Positions 28,001 through 36,327 of a stretch of 64,000 bases of DNA are shown here, one piece after another. This stretch comes from Candidatus Thalassarchaeum sp. GTDB taxonomy: Archaea; Thermoplasmatota; Poseidoniia; Poseidoniales; Thalassarchaeaceae. Positions within the stretch are counted from its first letter, which is position 1; every line of letters starts with the position of its first letter. A model generated the notes under the pieces. That model did not search any database. It was not told where the DNA came from and was given only the letters and a program-made list of their open reading frames with translations. The stretch spans positions 54,470 to 118,469 of the forward strand of contig JADHRW010000004.1 in the NCBI GenBank assembly GCA_016777225.1, read 5' to 3'. Both the position numbers and the translations under genes were made by a program.

Positions 28001-30081
28001 ATTCTCGACAAAAAAATCTTGTTAATCGTTGGATTGAGTTATCTAAAAAAGGTCGACTTTCTCAGATATTAGAAGACACTATTGATAATTCAGATTTATT
28101 ATTGACATTTCCAGATAGTATTTCTTCTAACAATATTGAACACTTTATACAACTAATCAATTCCTTAGGCACAGAAGTGGGTGGAGACATTATTGTCATT
28201 GCTGATAGACTGAGAGAATTTAGTGCGCGTTCATCATCATCTATTGAAGATCCTAAAATCACTTCTGAGGATTCTGTAAAAGTCATGTCTATCCATAAAT
28301 CTAAAGGTCTCGAATCAAGTATAGTTTTTCTTGTAAATATTTTTTCTCAAGCCCAAACTACTACTAATCAGGATGCACGTTCTAGAGTAATGGTCAGTCC
28401 TGAATTATTTGCAGGAAATCCGAAACCTTGGGGTGATGATGACATAGTTGTCCCTGCAACTTGGTTACATACGAAAAGACTCTCTCAGGCTAGAACAGAT
28501 GCTGAAGCAAGAAGATTGTTTTATGTTGGTGCTACTAGAGCTAAAAATCGATTGATACTAGTAGGGTCGCCATCAGGAACTGTTTGGAGAGATAATAAAG
28601 ATGGTGAAGAATCTAATGAATCTAGTTTATCGATACCATGGAAATATCAATCTCCTATACCTCAACTTGGTCAAATGTGGCTAGAATCATTACGTCAAAA
28701 ATCATATAATTCTGGGAACAACGATTCTCCCTGGCATATTGATTCAGACTTCTCAATTGATGGTACTCCAAAACCTCCGGGTCAGTTAGATTTTAACTTC
28801 AACATCGATCCTTTTAGCATTCAGATTAATTCCTATGTTGGAAATAATTTATTACCTGGAATTACTATTTTACATCATCCTGATTGTTTTAATTTTGGTA
28901 CGAATGGTTTAGAAAAAATCTATACACCCATGCAAAAAATCTTACGTAAAGATAAGATTGCTAAAAAATTCTCAAATTTATCAACAGAAAAAATCGAACC
29001 TCGTAACGATTTATTATCAGTAGTAAAAATTCAACCTAGTCAACTTTCGATATTAAGCCAGTGTTCGAGACGTCATTGGATTGAGACTAGGGGAGGAATT
29101 AGCTCCAATCCAATTATTTCCGAATTTAGAGATATAAAATCATCATATCTACCCGGTGGAATAGATGCTGCCACATTAGGAAATATAATACATAGAATAG
29201 TTGAGATAGGCATCCCTAATCCAGGGAAATTAGATTCTGATTCACCTATATTACCTGATTTGTGGATTCAACCGAGTGCTAATAACTTACTAAATCCCAC
29301 AATACATAAACAAGTTTACAATGAAATACTTCCTGCTAATATTAAATCCTCTGAGATAAATCCGTTAGTAGTTAAGATGATTCAAAGGCTGGTAGATGGG
29401 AAATTAGGCAGTCTTGTATCAGGAAACGAGATAGATGGTATCAAAGTTGAAGGCTTAAGGACAGAAATGCCTTTCCATATCTCATTTGAAGTATCTACTG
29501 AAAATTTATTTTTGAAACGTTGGACTCCTAATGGTCAAAATCCGATTTCTCAAATTAAATCCACATCAATAGTTATGGATGGTTTAATTGATCTTGTTTT
29601 ATGTACTAATGGTGATGAAGATGGACCTAGTATTAGACCTATAGATTTGAAAACGGAAGAAGCCATTAAACTATTTTCTAATGATACAGATGGATTATTA
29701 GAAAGTCTTGGAAAAGATTCTCTTAAGCCATCTTGTCTATCTGAAGACCAAATGCTTCATCATCATCGAATGCAGTTAGTAATATACCATAGAGCACTAG
29801 AGAAAATAGAAAGTAAAAGAGACAATCCAAGAAAAGTATTACGGCCAGCGATATGGGTAGGAGTAACTGGAAGATTAGTTGAATATCCTGAAGAAATGTT
29901 CGATGAAGCGAATAAAGAATTAGATGTAATTTTATCCCAAGCAGCAAGAATTTCTTTAGACCCAGATGATTCAATCTTGAATCACCCTCCTCTTTCGATT
30001 GAGAATTCAGATACTTGTCTATCTTGTCCTTTCCATCAGGAACCATTCCCAATTTGTGGGCCAATAAAGCAGGAACCTTGA
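25099..30081 (+). CDS. AddA-like UvrD-family helicase with C-terminal nuclease domain
   Basis: 1660 residues, predicted to unwind and resect double-strand breaks. Superfamily 1 motifs are intact: Walker A G34-T40 (GAGTGKT), LLTFTTKAADEIRDRLR, DEAQD at 595-599, MSIHKSKGLE and LFYVGATRAKNRL. The C-terminal nuclease shows a GNIIHRIVE helix, D-x-K in PIDLKTEEA and QLVIYHRAL. Cysteines C1322, C1640, C1643 and C1653 suggest an iron-sulfur cluster here too, unlike standard AddA. It overlaps the preceding gene by one base, so the two form an AddAB-type unit. The length exceeds typical AddA (about 1230). Confidence 0.85.
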   Translation: MFNDSEEKNNAIMSHNIAQRLALNIDSHIVVDAGAGTGKTRTIIDRVIEHYLSADQRATRILPKPDRPSKLESGLISAEPKNRIDLEDHKGLLPSEVVLLTFTTKAADEIRDRLRKKLVNLSLGSKYDDGKNMTDPRILRAGLSEQFLYLLEDAPIGTIDSFFSQLITPYRGILGNSLNYEQMTGSERIMLKDSALNTLWRLPSYPLSTAVDAGIHPDDVENLISSRDRIQQFYSSRRRAMSVISSLSQKSLFLDEASENLTDDDSRISSVKLQEKLMSSMDEEILNHFNQEINKLIEDYCETIKENITLYGGGWNVNTRISSLDYLSQNLPETNVLDKLVWLSNVIQCTASRPSIISMLSKDGVKPTFFGGGKKTYLPNDNYWERGIENVPSMNPKLIIFTNKFRSLWDSNDSDLILHHVKMIMLLETESPPFTPPNWLSTFASISDILPNQAPFDEKLIYRFSIKQEAQHLDDLRIVLSGFLKILSRLKQIDELHDFSDTRDLVRDLLLSRCPEICRNFYHQSVIDALDNKNNLKPWSDEHIYLALEKLKNLESNPSLAGESFSYLQEIRRDIEYRFELLKKIRRRYRAFVIDEAQDNSTLQWQILSRLWGERLFKKDEIKPPDTPWQPTICYVGDIKQSIYAFRQAEVGGFIRYSNYLRQINKHEFTSIKILTESPPLRMKDKSRDPRNANPFTISRASKHLERGGQDLDNWINFNHYDEQEPPSSEEIKLRREGVISLKINYRTDGGLLNMMNEWWKDIFSPRHRKIPSANFYANSQILSPNNDVPGAIEWLCPVDNKVSSDPPIDLNEYIDPFSIRSSTSHERQALMIALRIKSLVEGEPIRVRAISKEIGWNILPKINKVSPGEIMVLLPTRNKIGNLLIGYLEDFGISVQSDKEGDILEHPATHTLNGLIQFLARPHDRHYASWVARSCLIGFNDEQLDNFIRGSNDSENLLERLSSLTINSRQKNLVNRWIELSKKGRLSQILEDTIDNSDLLLTFPDSISSNNIEHFIQLINSLGTEVGGDIIVIADRLREFSARSSSSIEDPKITSEDSVKVMSIHKSKGLESSIVFLVNIFSQAQTTTNQDARSRVMVSPELFAGNPKPWGDDDIVVPATWLHTKRLSQARTDAEARRLFYVGATRAKNRLILVGSPSGTVWRDNKDGEESNESSLSIPWKYQSPIPQLGQMWLESLRQKSYNSGNNDSPWHIDSDFSIDGTPKPPGQLDFNFNIDPFSIQINSYVGNNLLPGITILHHPDCFNFGTNGLEKIYTPMQKILRKDKIAKKFSNLSTEKIEPRNDLLSVVKIQPSQLSILSQCSRRHWIETRGGISSNPIISEFRDIKSSYLPGGIDAATLGNIIHRIVEIGIPNPGKLDSDSPILPDLWIQPSANNLLNPTIHKQVYNEILPANIKSSEINPLVVKMIQRLVDGKLGSLVSGNEIDGIKVEGLRTEMPFHISFEVSTENLFLKRWTPNGQNPISQIKSTSIVMDGLIDLVLCTNGDEDGPSIRPIDLKTEEAIKLFSNDTDGLLESLGKDSLKPSCLSEDQMLHHHRMQLVIYHRALEKIESKRDNPRKVLRPAIWVGVTGRLVEYPEEMFDEANKELDVILSQAARISLDPDDSILNHPPLSIENSDTCLSCPFHQEPFPICGPIKQEP

Positions 30082-30119
30082 ATCAAAGATTCAAAGACTA
30101 TACTGTTTAACAGGGCTTC

Positions 30120-31532
30120 ATGTCTGTAGACTTGGATAGGCTGATAGAGAGAGCAGATGAGTTGTGGGAGGAATCAATACTTCCAAGTTTAACTGAATTT
30201 ATTGCTATAGAGGCTCTTTCTCCGAATTTCGAACCAAATTGGAAAGCCAAAGGAGAACTTGATTCTGCAATTGATTTATTTTCTAATTGGCTAGAAGAGC
30301 AACAATTAGATGGTATGACATATGATGTACACACTATAGATGGAAGAACTCCTATACTTTTAGTTACAGTAGAAGGAACAGGGCCGGGAGAAGTAATATT
30401 TTATTCACATTTAGATAAACAACCATCTAGAGCTAAACTTTGGTCAGAAGGGCTACATCCTTTGAAAGCTGTCCGAAGAGAACCTTGGCTTTTTGGCCGA
30501 GGTGCTTTAGATGATGGATATGGGGGATATCTCTGCGTAACTGCTCTCAAGATGTTACAAGAACAAGGCGTTCCTTATCCTCGTTCTCACTTTCTTATCG
30601 AAACTTGTGAAGAGTCGGGTTCATACGACTTACCGCCATATCTTGAATCATTAACTGAAGAATTAGGAGATCCAAATCTAATAGTCGTTCTTGATAGTGG
30701 AGGACCTGATTATGAACACATATGGGTTACTGAAGCTTTACGAGGTTTGGTAGCGGGGACTCTTTCAGTCCAGGTTTCTAATGAAGGAGTACATTCAGGG
30801 ATGTCAGGCGGTGTAATTCCTTCCTCATTCAGAATTCAGAGAATGTTGCTCGATAGAGTTGAAGATTCTAAATCAGGTAAGATACTAATACCTGAAATGC
30901 ATGTTGAAATAAGTGATAAAGTCAGAAAAGAGGCCGAAGAACTAGGTAGTTTATTGGGTGATGAACTTTGGTCACAATTACCTGTTGTAGAAAGTCTTAG
31001 GCCCCAAAATGAGGGCGCTGCTGAAATTCTTCTTGATATGAATTGGCGGCCCGCTATGTCGGTAATTGGGGCAGATGGTATGCCTCCTACTCAAACTGCA
31101 GGAAATGTTCTCCGCACTAATACTGATTTGAAATTAAGTTTCAGACTTCCGCCAGGTGTTGCAGCAGAAGAGATAGATGTAATACTCAAAGAAAAGTTCG
31201 AACAAAATCCTCCATATGGCGCCAAAGTAGAGTATATCCCAGATGCAGCCGCTGATGGTTTTCATGCACCAGCAATGGATGGAAAATTAGCGGAAATACT
31301 TCTTGAAGCATCAGAACATGTTACTGGACTTCCCCCTATGGCAACTTGGGTAGGTGGAACAATTCCTTTCATGGCTATGATGCAAGAAAAATATCCTAAT
31401 GCTCAATTTCTATGCACAGGAACTGGTGGGCCCGGAAATAATGCACATGGTCCAGATGAAAAGTTACATATTCCCTCTTCAAAAAGATTGACAGCGGTAC
31501 TTTCTGCAACAATTGCAGCAGTATCTCAGTAA
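30120..31532 (+). CDS. M20-family metallopeptidase (dipeptidase-like)
   Basis: Predicted zinc peptidase of 470 residues. Metal ligands are H97 in FYSHLDKQP with catalytic D99, D131 in RGALDDG, and E164-E165 in TCEESG; the closing His sits in GNNAHGPDE. The dimerisation insert lies at about 210-360. The sequence resembles the carnosinase/dipeptidase branch of M20, fitting a peptide-degrading lifestyle. ATG at 30120 follows the helicase gene by 38 bases. Confidence 0.87.
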   Translation: MSVDLDRLIERADELWEESILPSLTEFIAIEALSPNFEPNWKAKGELDSAIDLFSNWLEEQQLDGMTYDVHTIDGRTPILLVTVEGTGPGEVIFYSHLDKQPSRAKLWSEGLHPLKAVRREPWLFGRGALDDGYGGYLCVTALKMLQEQGVPYPRSHFLIETCEESGSYDLPPYLESLTEELGDPNLIVVLDSGGPDYEHIWVTEALRGLVAGTLSVQVSNEGVHSGMSGGVIPSSFRIQRMLLDRVEDSKSGKILIPEMHVEISDKVRKEAEELGSLLGDELWSQLPVVESLRPQNEGAAEILLDMNWRPAMSVIGADGMPPTQTAGNVLRTNTDLKLSFRLPPGVAAEEIDVILKEKFEQNPPYGAKVEYIPDAAADGFHAPAMDGKLAEILLEASEHVTGLPPMATWVGGTIPFMAMMQEKYPNAQFLCTGTGGPGNNAHGPDEKLHIPSSKRLTAVLSATIAAVSQ

Positions 31533-31588
31533 TAGATTAGAATATCGCAATTCTTAGTCAAAGAATCCGCCGAAGTTAAAACGAGGAT

Positions 31589-32248
31589 ATGACTCGAGAT
31601 AAGCGAGGGTATCCAATGACTGATGATGAAGGTGGTTCAATTACGCCAGAAAATCGTATCAAACAACTCGAAGAAAGATTAGTTGAGGAGTCTGATCGTC
31701 TAGAGAAATTATATGTTGCATATCGTAAAGTTGAACAAGAACTTGAAGAGAAAAATGCAATTATAGATGTTTTAGAAAAGGAAGCAATAGATAAAGAGAT
31801 AGAGCGAGAAGGAATGGAAACACTACTTGGTGATAAAGATAGAAGAATTCACGATATGGAAATGGATGGCGCTAAATCTTCTACAAAAATCAAACATCTT
31901 GAACCTAAATTAGAGAAAACTGAGGAAATGTATACTCGTGAGAAAGCTAGACTAGGTCGTGTTTTCGAAGTCGCTGAAGAACTTGATGAAGCTCTTCAAA
32001 CTGCTCAAGTTGAACTTACTGCCAGAGATGATTGGTATGTTCAGCACATGAAATTATTTGAGAACCTCAATCAAGCAATTCAGACTCGTTATGAAATGAT
32101 AGATTCTGCAATAGAGAAGAGTGCAGAGTTTGCTAAGAAACAAGATACATTCAAGTCCAGAATGGATGAAGCATTAGATGCAGCAGAAGAAGCAGTTGCA
32201 CACGCGCAAGATATGTCAGAAGAGTTATCTGAAGAATCTGAAGACTGA
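31589..32248 (+). CDS. Coiled-coil protein of unknown function
   Basis: 219 residues, almost entirely charged alpha-helix with heptad spacing from about residue 20 to 210, rich in Glu, Lys and Asp. No signal peptide, membrane segment or catalytic motif. An in-frame ATG at 31616 is an alternative start; a GAGGAT lies right before the ATG at 31589. SMC-like or cytoskeletal scaffold roles are possible but unsupported. The stop abuts the convergent hexapeptide protein gene. Confidence 0.6.
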   Translation: MTRDKRGYPMTDDEGGSITPENRIKQLEERLVEESDRLEKLYVAYRKVEQELEEKNAIIDVLEKEAIDKEIEREGMETLLGDKDRRIHDMEMDGAKSSTKIKHLEPKLEKTEEMYTREKARLGRVFEVAEELDEALQTAQVELTARDDWYVQHMKLFENLNQAIQTRYEMIDSAIEKSAEFAKKQDTFKSRMDEALDAAEEAVAHAQDMSEELSEESED

Positions 32249-33007
32249 TTATTCTGGTTTAGATCCATCTGCTAGTCGGATACATTTTGCAGGTATGCCC
32301 GCCCATACTTCACCTTGAGGGATATTAGTCCATTTTGGTACAACAGCTCTAGATGCCACAACCGCACCGTCTCCAATAGTACACCCCGGTTGAACAACAG
32401 ACCCCATTCCAATCAATGCATCGTTTCCAATCAAAACTGGAGCCATAACCAGTTCACCTTTTTCAGTTAGATGAGCATTAATTATCGCGTTTCCACCTAT
32501 TACAACTCTGTCACCCAAAGTCACAGAACCAGCGTCATTTAGATGTGCTGAGTTGATTTGTACACCTTGACCTAGTTTCGCTCCAGATAGCCAATAATAT
32601 GTATTTCCTAAGAAAGAAGGCACTAAAAATGGTAGAAAGAAAAGAGCTATTCTATGAAAAATCATTGACCATGCCCACTGAATAGTTACAAATGATTGTA
32701 ATGGGTATCTCCCAGCTTCTAATCTCGGCCTGAATAATCCTCCTAGTATTCCACAACCGATTACCAGACTTATGCCCCATGTCATAATACCCATTCCAGC
32801 AGCCATTCCTGTAATCGCAACCTTCTCTAGATGAATCATACTCATATCAGTCGAGGAACTATCGATCATTATATTCTGTTGACCTGTAAATTCTAAAATG
32901 CCATAGAAAAGATATATTCCTGGCATTGATGCTAATCCAACAATAGCAGCAAGGAATGGAATTGCTAGAGCCGTCAAAAGATTTTGAACGATTGTGAATG
33001 ACTTCAT
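32249..33007 (-). CDS. Membrane protein with left-handed beta-helix (hexapeptide) domain
   Basis: 252 residues. Two to three N-terminal hydrophobic segments (LLTALAIPFLAAIVGL; GMAAGMGIMTWGISLVIG) and a further hydrophobic stretch near 135 precede hexapeptide repeats: VTLGDRVVIGGNAII, VLIGNDALIGMGSVVQPGC and TIGDGAVVASRAVV. These build the trimeric acyltransferase-like helix. NDAGSVTLGD resembles a substrate loop, but no catalytic His was fixed. I chose ATG 33007, with GGTG 5 bases upstream, over ATG 33025. A role in envelope glycolipid or polysaccharide modification is likely but inferred. Confidence 0.65.
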   Translation of the reverse strand: MKSFTIVQNLLTALAIPFLAAIVGLASMPGIYLFYGILEFTGQQNIMIDSSSTDMSMIHLEKVAITGMAAGMGIMTWGISLVIGCGILGGLFRPRLEAGRYPLQSFVTIQWAWSMIFHRIALFFLPFLVPSFLGNTYYWLSGAKLGQGVQINSAHLNDAGSVTLGDRVVIGGNAIINAHLTEKGELVMAPVLIGNDALIGMGSVVQPGCTIGDGAVVASRAVVPKWTNIPQGEVWAGIPAKCIRLADGSKPE

Positions 33008-33017
33008 TGACGCACCA

Positions 33018-34229
33018 ATGAACATTCCAAACGTCTGCTTAACAAGATGTTTTGGGCGACGGCAGTATCAAGAGAAAGGGACCGACCGTCGAGTCATGGT
33101 GGGTGCTTCTGGGATATTAGGCGACGGCTCAAAAGCAGTCAAAATCCATCATTTAGTAAAGGCCCCTGAAAATACCCCTCAGTCAATTTCCCGTAGAGAA
33201 TCATGGGATGCGACAAAGCCCGCTACTGTATATAAAACACCTGAAATGTTACGTGATGGCACACCTTGTACTGCTGCAACCGTAATTCTGAGGACTAAAG
33301 GTTGTGTTTGGTGGTGGAAATCTGGCTGTACTTTTTGTGGTTATTTTAATGATGTCAGAGATGATGTGTCAGCTGATGATTTATTTGCTCAATGGGAAGA
33401 AGCAAAGAGATTAACAAATGACTTCAAAGGTTGTAAGATGGTTAAGGTCTATACCTCTGGTACATTTTTTGAAGATAGAGAGAATCCTCCGGAATGGCAA
33501 GAGATGGTTCTGAAAGAAACATATGAGAAAGGTTTGGAATTAATTGTAGAAGCACAGGCACACTTATGTAATCCTGAAAAACTATCTTGGGTTGCAGAAA
33601 GACATCCTGGTTGCACAGTTGCAATTGGTTTAGAAGCGTATGATGATACTGTACTACGATTTCATTGTAACAAAGGTTTCTCAACTAAAACATGGAGGAA
33701 ATCAGTTTCTGATTTAAGAGATGCTGGATTACGTGTTAAGACTTATTTGTTATTCAAACCACCATTTATGTCTGAAGGAGATGCACTTAACCTAACTTGT
33801 GAATGGTTGAAAGAAGTCGCACCTCTATCTGATGAAGTTTCAATAAATCCAATGAATATTCAAAAGAATACAGTGGTTGATCGAATATTTCGCAATAGAG
33901 AATATCGGCCTCCTTGGCTTTGGTCTCTTGTTGAAATGATAGAAAGAACACATGACGAGATTTCCAATTCAAATTGTAGAACAATTGTTCATCCTACTGC
34001 TGGTGGCAGAATAAGAGGTGCACACAATTGTAAAAAATGTGATGTAGAAGTTGTTGCAGCAATAGAAAGATATTCTGTTTCTCGGGATTTAAGAGAATTC
34101 AAAGGTCTTGATTGTGACTGTAAGAAAGTATGGAAAGTAGAAATTGAAAATGATTTGTCATTACCAGCACCATTAGGTCAGGGACGTGATAGACGCCTTT
34201 CTAGAGTAGATATGGTGCGTGCACCTTAG
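33018..34229 (+). CDS. Archaeosine biosynthesis radical SAM protein RaSEA
   Basis: Radical-SAM partner of ArcS in forming archaeosine at position 15 of tRNA. The domain opens with VILRTKGCVWWWKSGCTFCG, holding the cluster cysteines (GCTFC plus an earlier Cys). Family features include YTSGTFFEDRENP, VEAQAHL, GLEAYDD and YLLFKPPF. A CxxC-type cluster near the C-terminus (AHNCKKCDVEV and LDCDCK) is also present. The start is uncertain: ATG 33018 is used, ATG 33096 is equally consistent with homology, and ATG 32994 would overlap the divergent gene. Confidence 0.85.
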   Translation: MNIPNVCLTRCFGRRQYQEKGTDRRVMVGASGILGDGSKAVKIHHLVKAPENTPQSISRRESWDATKPATVYKTPEMLRDGTPCTAATVILRTKGCVWWWKSGCTFCGYFNDVRDDVSADDLFAQWEEAKRLTNDFKGCKMVKVYTSGTFFEDRENPPEWQEMVLKETYEKGLELIVEAQAHLCNPEKLSWVAERHPGCTVAIGLEAYDDTVLRFHCNKGFSTKTWRKSVSDLRDAGLRVKTYLLFKPPFMSEGDALNLTCEWLKEVAPLSDEVSINPMNIQKNTVVDRIFRNREYRPPWLWSLVEMIERTHDEISNSNCRTIVHPTAGGRIRGAHNCKKCDVEVVAAIERYSVSRDLREFKGLDCDCKKVWKVEIENDLSLPAPLGQGRDRRLSRVDMVRAP

Positions 34230-34318
34230 GCGTCTAGGACTTACTCTCTCGGCTAATACTTAAGGGTGAATCTCCTGTGGTAGTAATATCCTTAACGGGA
34301 ATATTTTGAGGTGCAGTC

Positions 34319-34597
34319 ATGTCAATTAATACAATAGATTCAGTAGATAGATTTCTTCAAGGCGAAAAAGAGCCATCAGGCTCATGGGTATTCATTGTTC
34401 TAGGGATAGTATTATCGTTGTCATTTTTGCTTCTTTATAGTATTCTATACCCTGGTCAAGGGTTACCAGTAATTTCTGATCTAGTACCTGTATTCAGTGG
34501 CGTATTTGATTCAGGAATATGGTTCTTTATTCTAGGTACGATGATTGGATTATTTTCAATATTAGGCCGATTATTATTAGAGGCAACGAGTGAGTGA
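34319..34597 (+). CDS. Small two-helix membrane protein paired with oxidase-like protein
   Basis: 92 residues with two hydrophobic helices (about 22-44 and 66-88) and a short proline/glycine loop between. A GAGGTG ribosome site lies 8 bases before the ATG. It ends 9 bases before the heme-copper-oxidase-like gene, so it is likely its small partner subunit, in the manner of small oxidase subunits. I see no Cu-binding motif, so it is not a recognisable subunit II. Confidence 0.55.
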   Translation: MSINTIDSVDRFLQGEKEPSGSWVFIVLGIVLSLSFLLLYSILYPGQGLPVISDLVPVFSGVFDSGIWFFILGTMIGLFSILGRLLLEATSE

Positions 34598-34606
34598 GGG
34601 ATTATT

Positions 34607-36277
34607 ATGGATACAATTTTATCAACAATGTTTTATTTCTGGCTTTCTTTATTTGTCGTTTTATTCTTAGTTCAGAGAGGACTCTGGATATTCTCTGATG
34701 TTGCAAAAGGAACAGTTTCGTTTATGCTTGAGAAAGCTCTTGGACCCGGTGCAGATTTAGTAGAAGGAAGACCGGGTTCGGGCGCACGCTCTTGGATTAT
34801 GCAGGGGGCATTATGGCTGATTTTCGCCTCAATGTTTACTTTCACAAGTATGTGGTTAACTCATGACCCCGATGCACTACACTCGTTAGCGTCATGGGGA
34901 TATTCTGCAAATGCCGATGAGTTAGCTTCCGCTGGAGTTTATGCTACACTTTATGGTTCAGTTTCTATGTTTATTATCGGTTGCAGTTTTCACATAATTC
35001 CTAAGTTAGCAGGTACAGAATTAGTCAGTGAAACAAATGCAAATCTGATGTCATTTATTTGGACAGTATCTGTTTTGATTATCCTAATAGGTAGTCAGAA
35101 TAATAACATACTCGGCCTTGATATTATACCTCTAGGTGTTATGTTGAATACTGTAGTTCTTCTTGCAGTAATAATGAATCAACTTTTGACAGTTTCTAAT
35201 AAAACAAGAAATATTGCAATGCCAGGTTGGTTAATATTAATCGCTCTATTAAGTAGCCCAATACTGAGTATCGTTTCCATAATATCTGGAGCTTTGGACG
35301 ATAATGTAGGCCAATGGCTAACATACCATATATTTGGGGGGACATTCTTTTTCGCAGGAGTGGCAGGAATTGCACTTTATTCCTCATCAGTCACATCGGG
35401 TAATCCATTATGGTCTAAGACATTAGTTGGTGTAACTTTGATTGGCAGTATATTTACAATTAATCCATTCGGTGATGTTACAGGCCAGATGGTAATCGAT
35501 GTATTTGGGCCATTGGCAGAGAATAACACAGTCTCATTTAGTAATCAAGATATGTTATCTGCTAGTTTCTTAATGGCTCTTGTATCTATACCAGTATTAG
35601 CATTTGCAAGTAATATGCTTGTTACAATGCGCGGTTCAGATATGTTTGTAGACGCTCCAGATTCTTCTGGAAATGCAGAGTTAAATTTAGGGTCTTGGTT
35701 AATTATTCCAATTGCTTTAGGCTCTCTGTTTGTTCAGACAGATACTGTTAGTGGAACATATGAATTAGTGGGTATTTCCAATTCTCTTTCAGTTATGGCG
35801 GGTTGGCTTGTCTTAGTGCCTCTTTCACTTGGTGCTGCTCTAAGCTTGTACCCAGAGTTAGTCGGCCGTCACCTCTTCTCTCAAAGTCGAGCACGATGGG
35901 CTTTTTGGATGATGACAGGAGGAGCAATCTTTGGGCTATCAATCACTATGATTGCAGATTTCATGGATATGGCCCTTGCAGAATCGTTAGTCGAGGATCC
36001 AAGTAGCCTATCTGAAGAACTCCGCAAAGTAGGTTCAGTGATGTTTTATGGTGTTGTAATTGGGTCTATATTCCATTCATTGAATATGGTTACAGGAATG
36101 TTTAGGGGAGAAATTATTTCACAGAAATCAATAACCTCATCCTCAATTTCCGTGGAAACCTATTCTCTAGTATCTCCAACGACTGTTCGTAGAATTCTTG
36201 CTAGTGGAGCAGACCTTGATACCGAAGTTATCCCTACTGGTGAAAATGATGAAAAAGGTAGCGCTACAAAAATATGA
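34607..36277 (+). CDS. Polytopic protein resembling heme-copper oxidase subunit I without its metal ligands
   Basis: 556 residues with about 12 membrane helices. Parts read like cbb3/heme-copper subunit I: CSFHIIPKLAGTELVSE, LTYHIFGGTFFFAGVAGIALY, and LSLYPELVGRHLFSQSRARWAFWMM. I could not find the helix II heme His, the HH pair of helix VII or the HxH of helix X, so catalysis of oxygen reduction is unlikely. It may bind heme elsewhere or serve as a membrane scaffold. The product closely follows the 92-residue membrane protein. The assignment rests on pattern similarity only. Confidence 0.5.
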   Translation: MDTILSTMFYFWLSLFVVLFLVQRGLWIFSDVAKGTVSFMLEKALGPGADLVEGRPGSGARSWIMQGALWLIFASMFTFTSMWLTHDPDALHSLASWGYSANADELASAGVYATLYGSVSMFIIGCSFHIIPKLAGTELVSETNANLMSFIWTVSVLIILIGSQNNNILGLDIIPLGVMLNTVVLLAVIMNQLLTVSNKTRNIAMPGWLILIALLSSPILSIVSIISGALDDNVGQWLTYHIFGGTFFFAGVAGIALYSSSVTSGNPLWSKTLVGVTLIGSIFTINPFGDVTGQMVIDVFGPLAENNTVSFSNQDMLSASFLMALVSIPVLAFASNMLVTMRGSDMFVDAPDSSGNAELNLGSWLIIPIALGSLFVQTDTVSGTYELVGISNSLSVMAGWLVLVPLSLGAALSLYPELVGRHLFSQSRARWAFWMMTGGAIFGLSITMIADFMDMALAESLVEDPSSLSEELRKVGSVMFYGVVIGSIFHSLNMVTGMFRGEIISQKSITSSSISVETYSLVSPTTVRRILASGADLDTEVIPTGENDEKGSATKI

Positions 36278-36327
36278 ATATTTGATTCGAATGAGGGTAT
36301 CTCTCTCTTTCAGGATATGAGGTTAGC

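Noticed and set aside
34213..34224. GGTGC/GCACC palindrome at the end of RaSEA
   Set aside because: Two-base loop cannot form a stable hairpin and no T-run follows; too weak for a terminator call.
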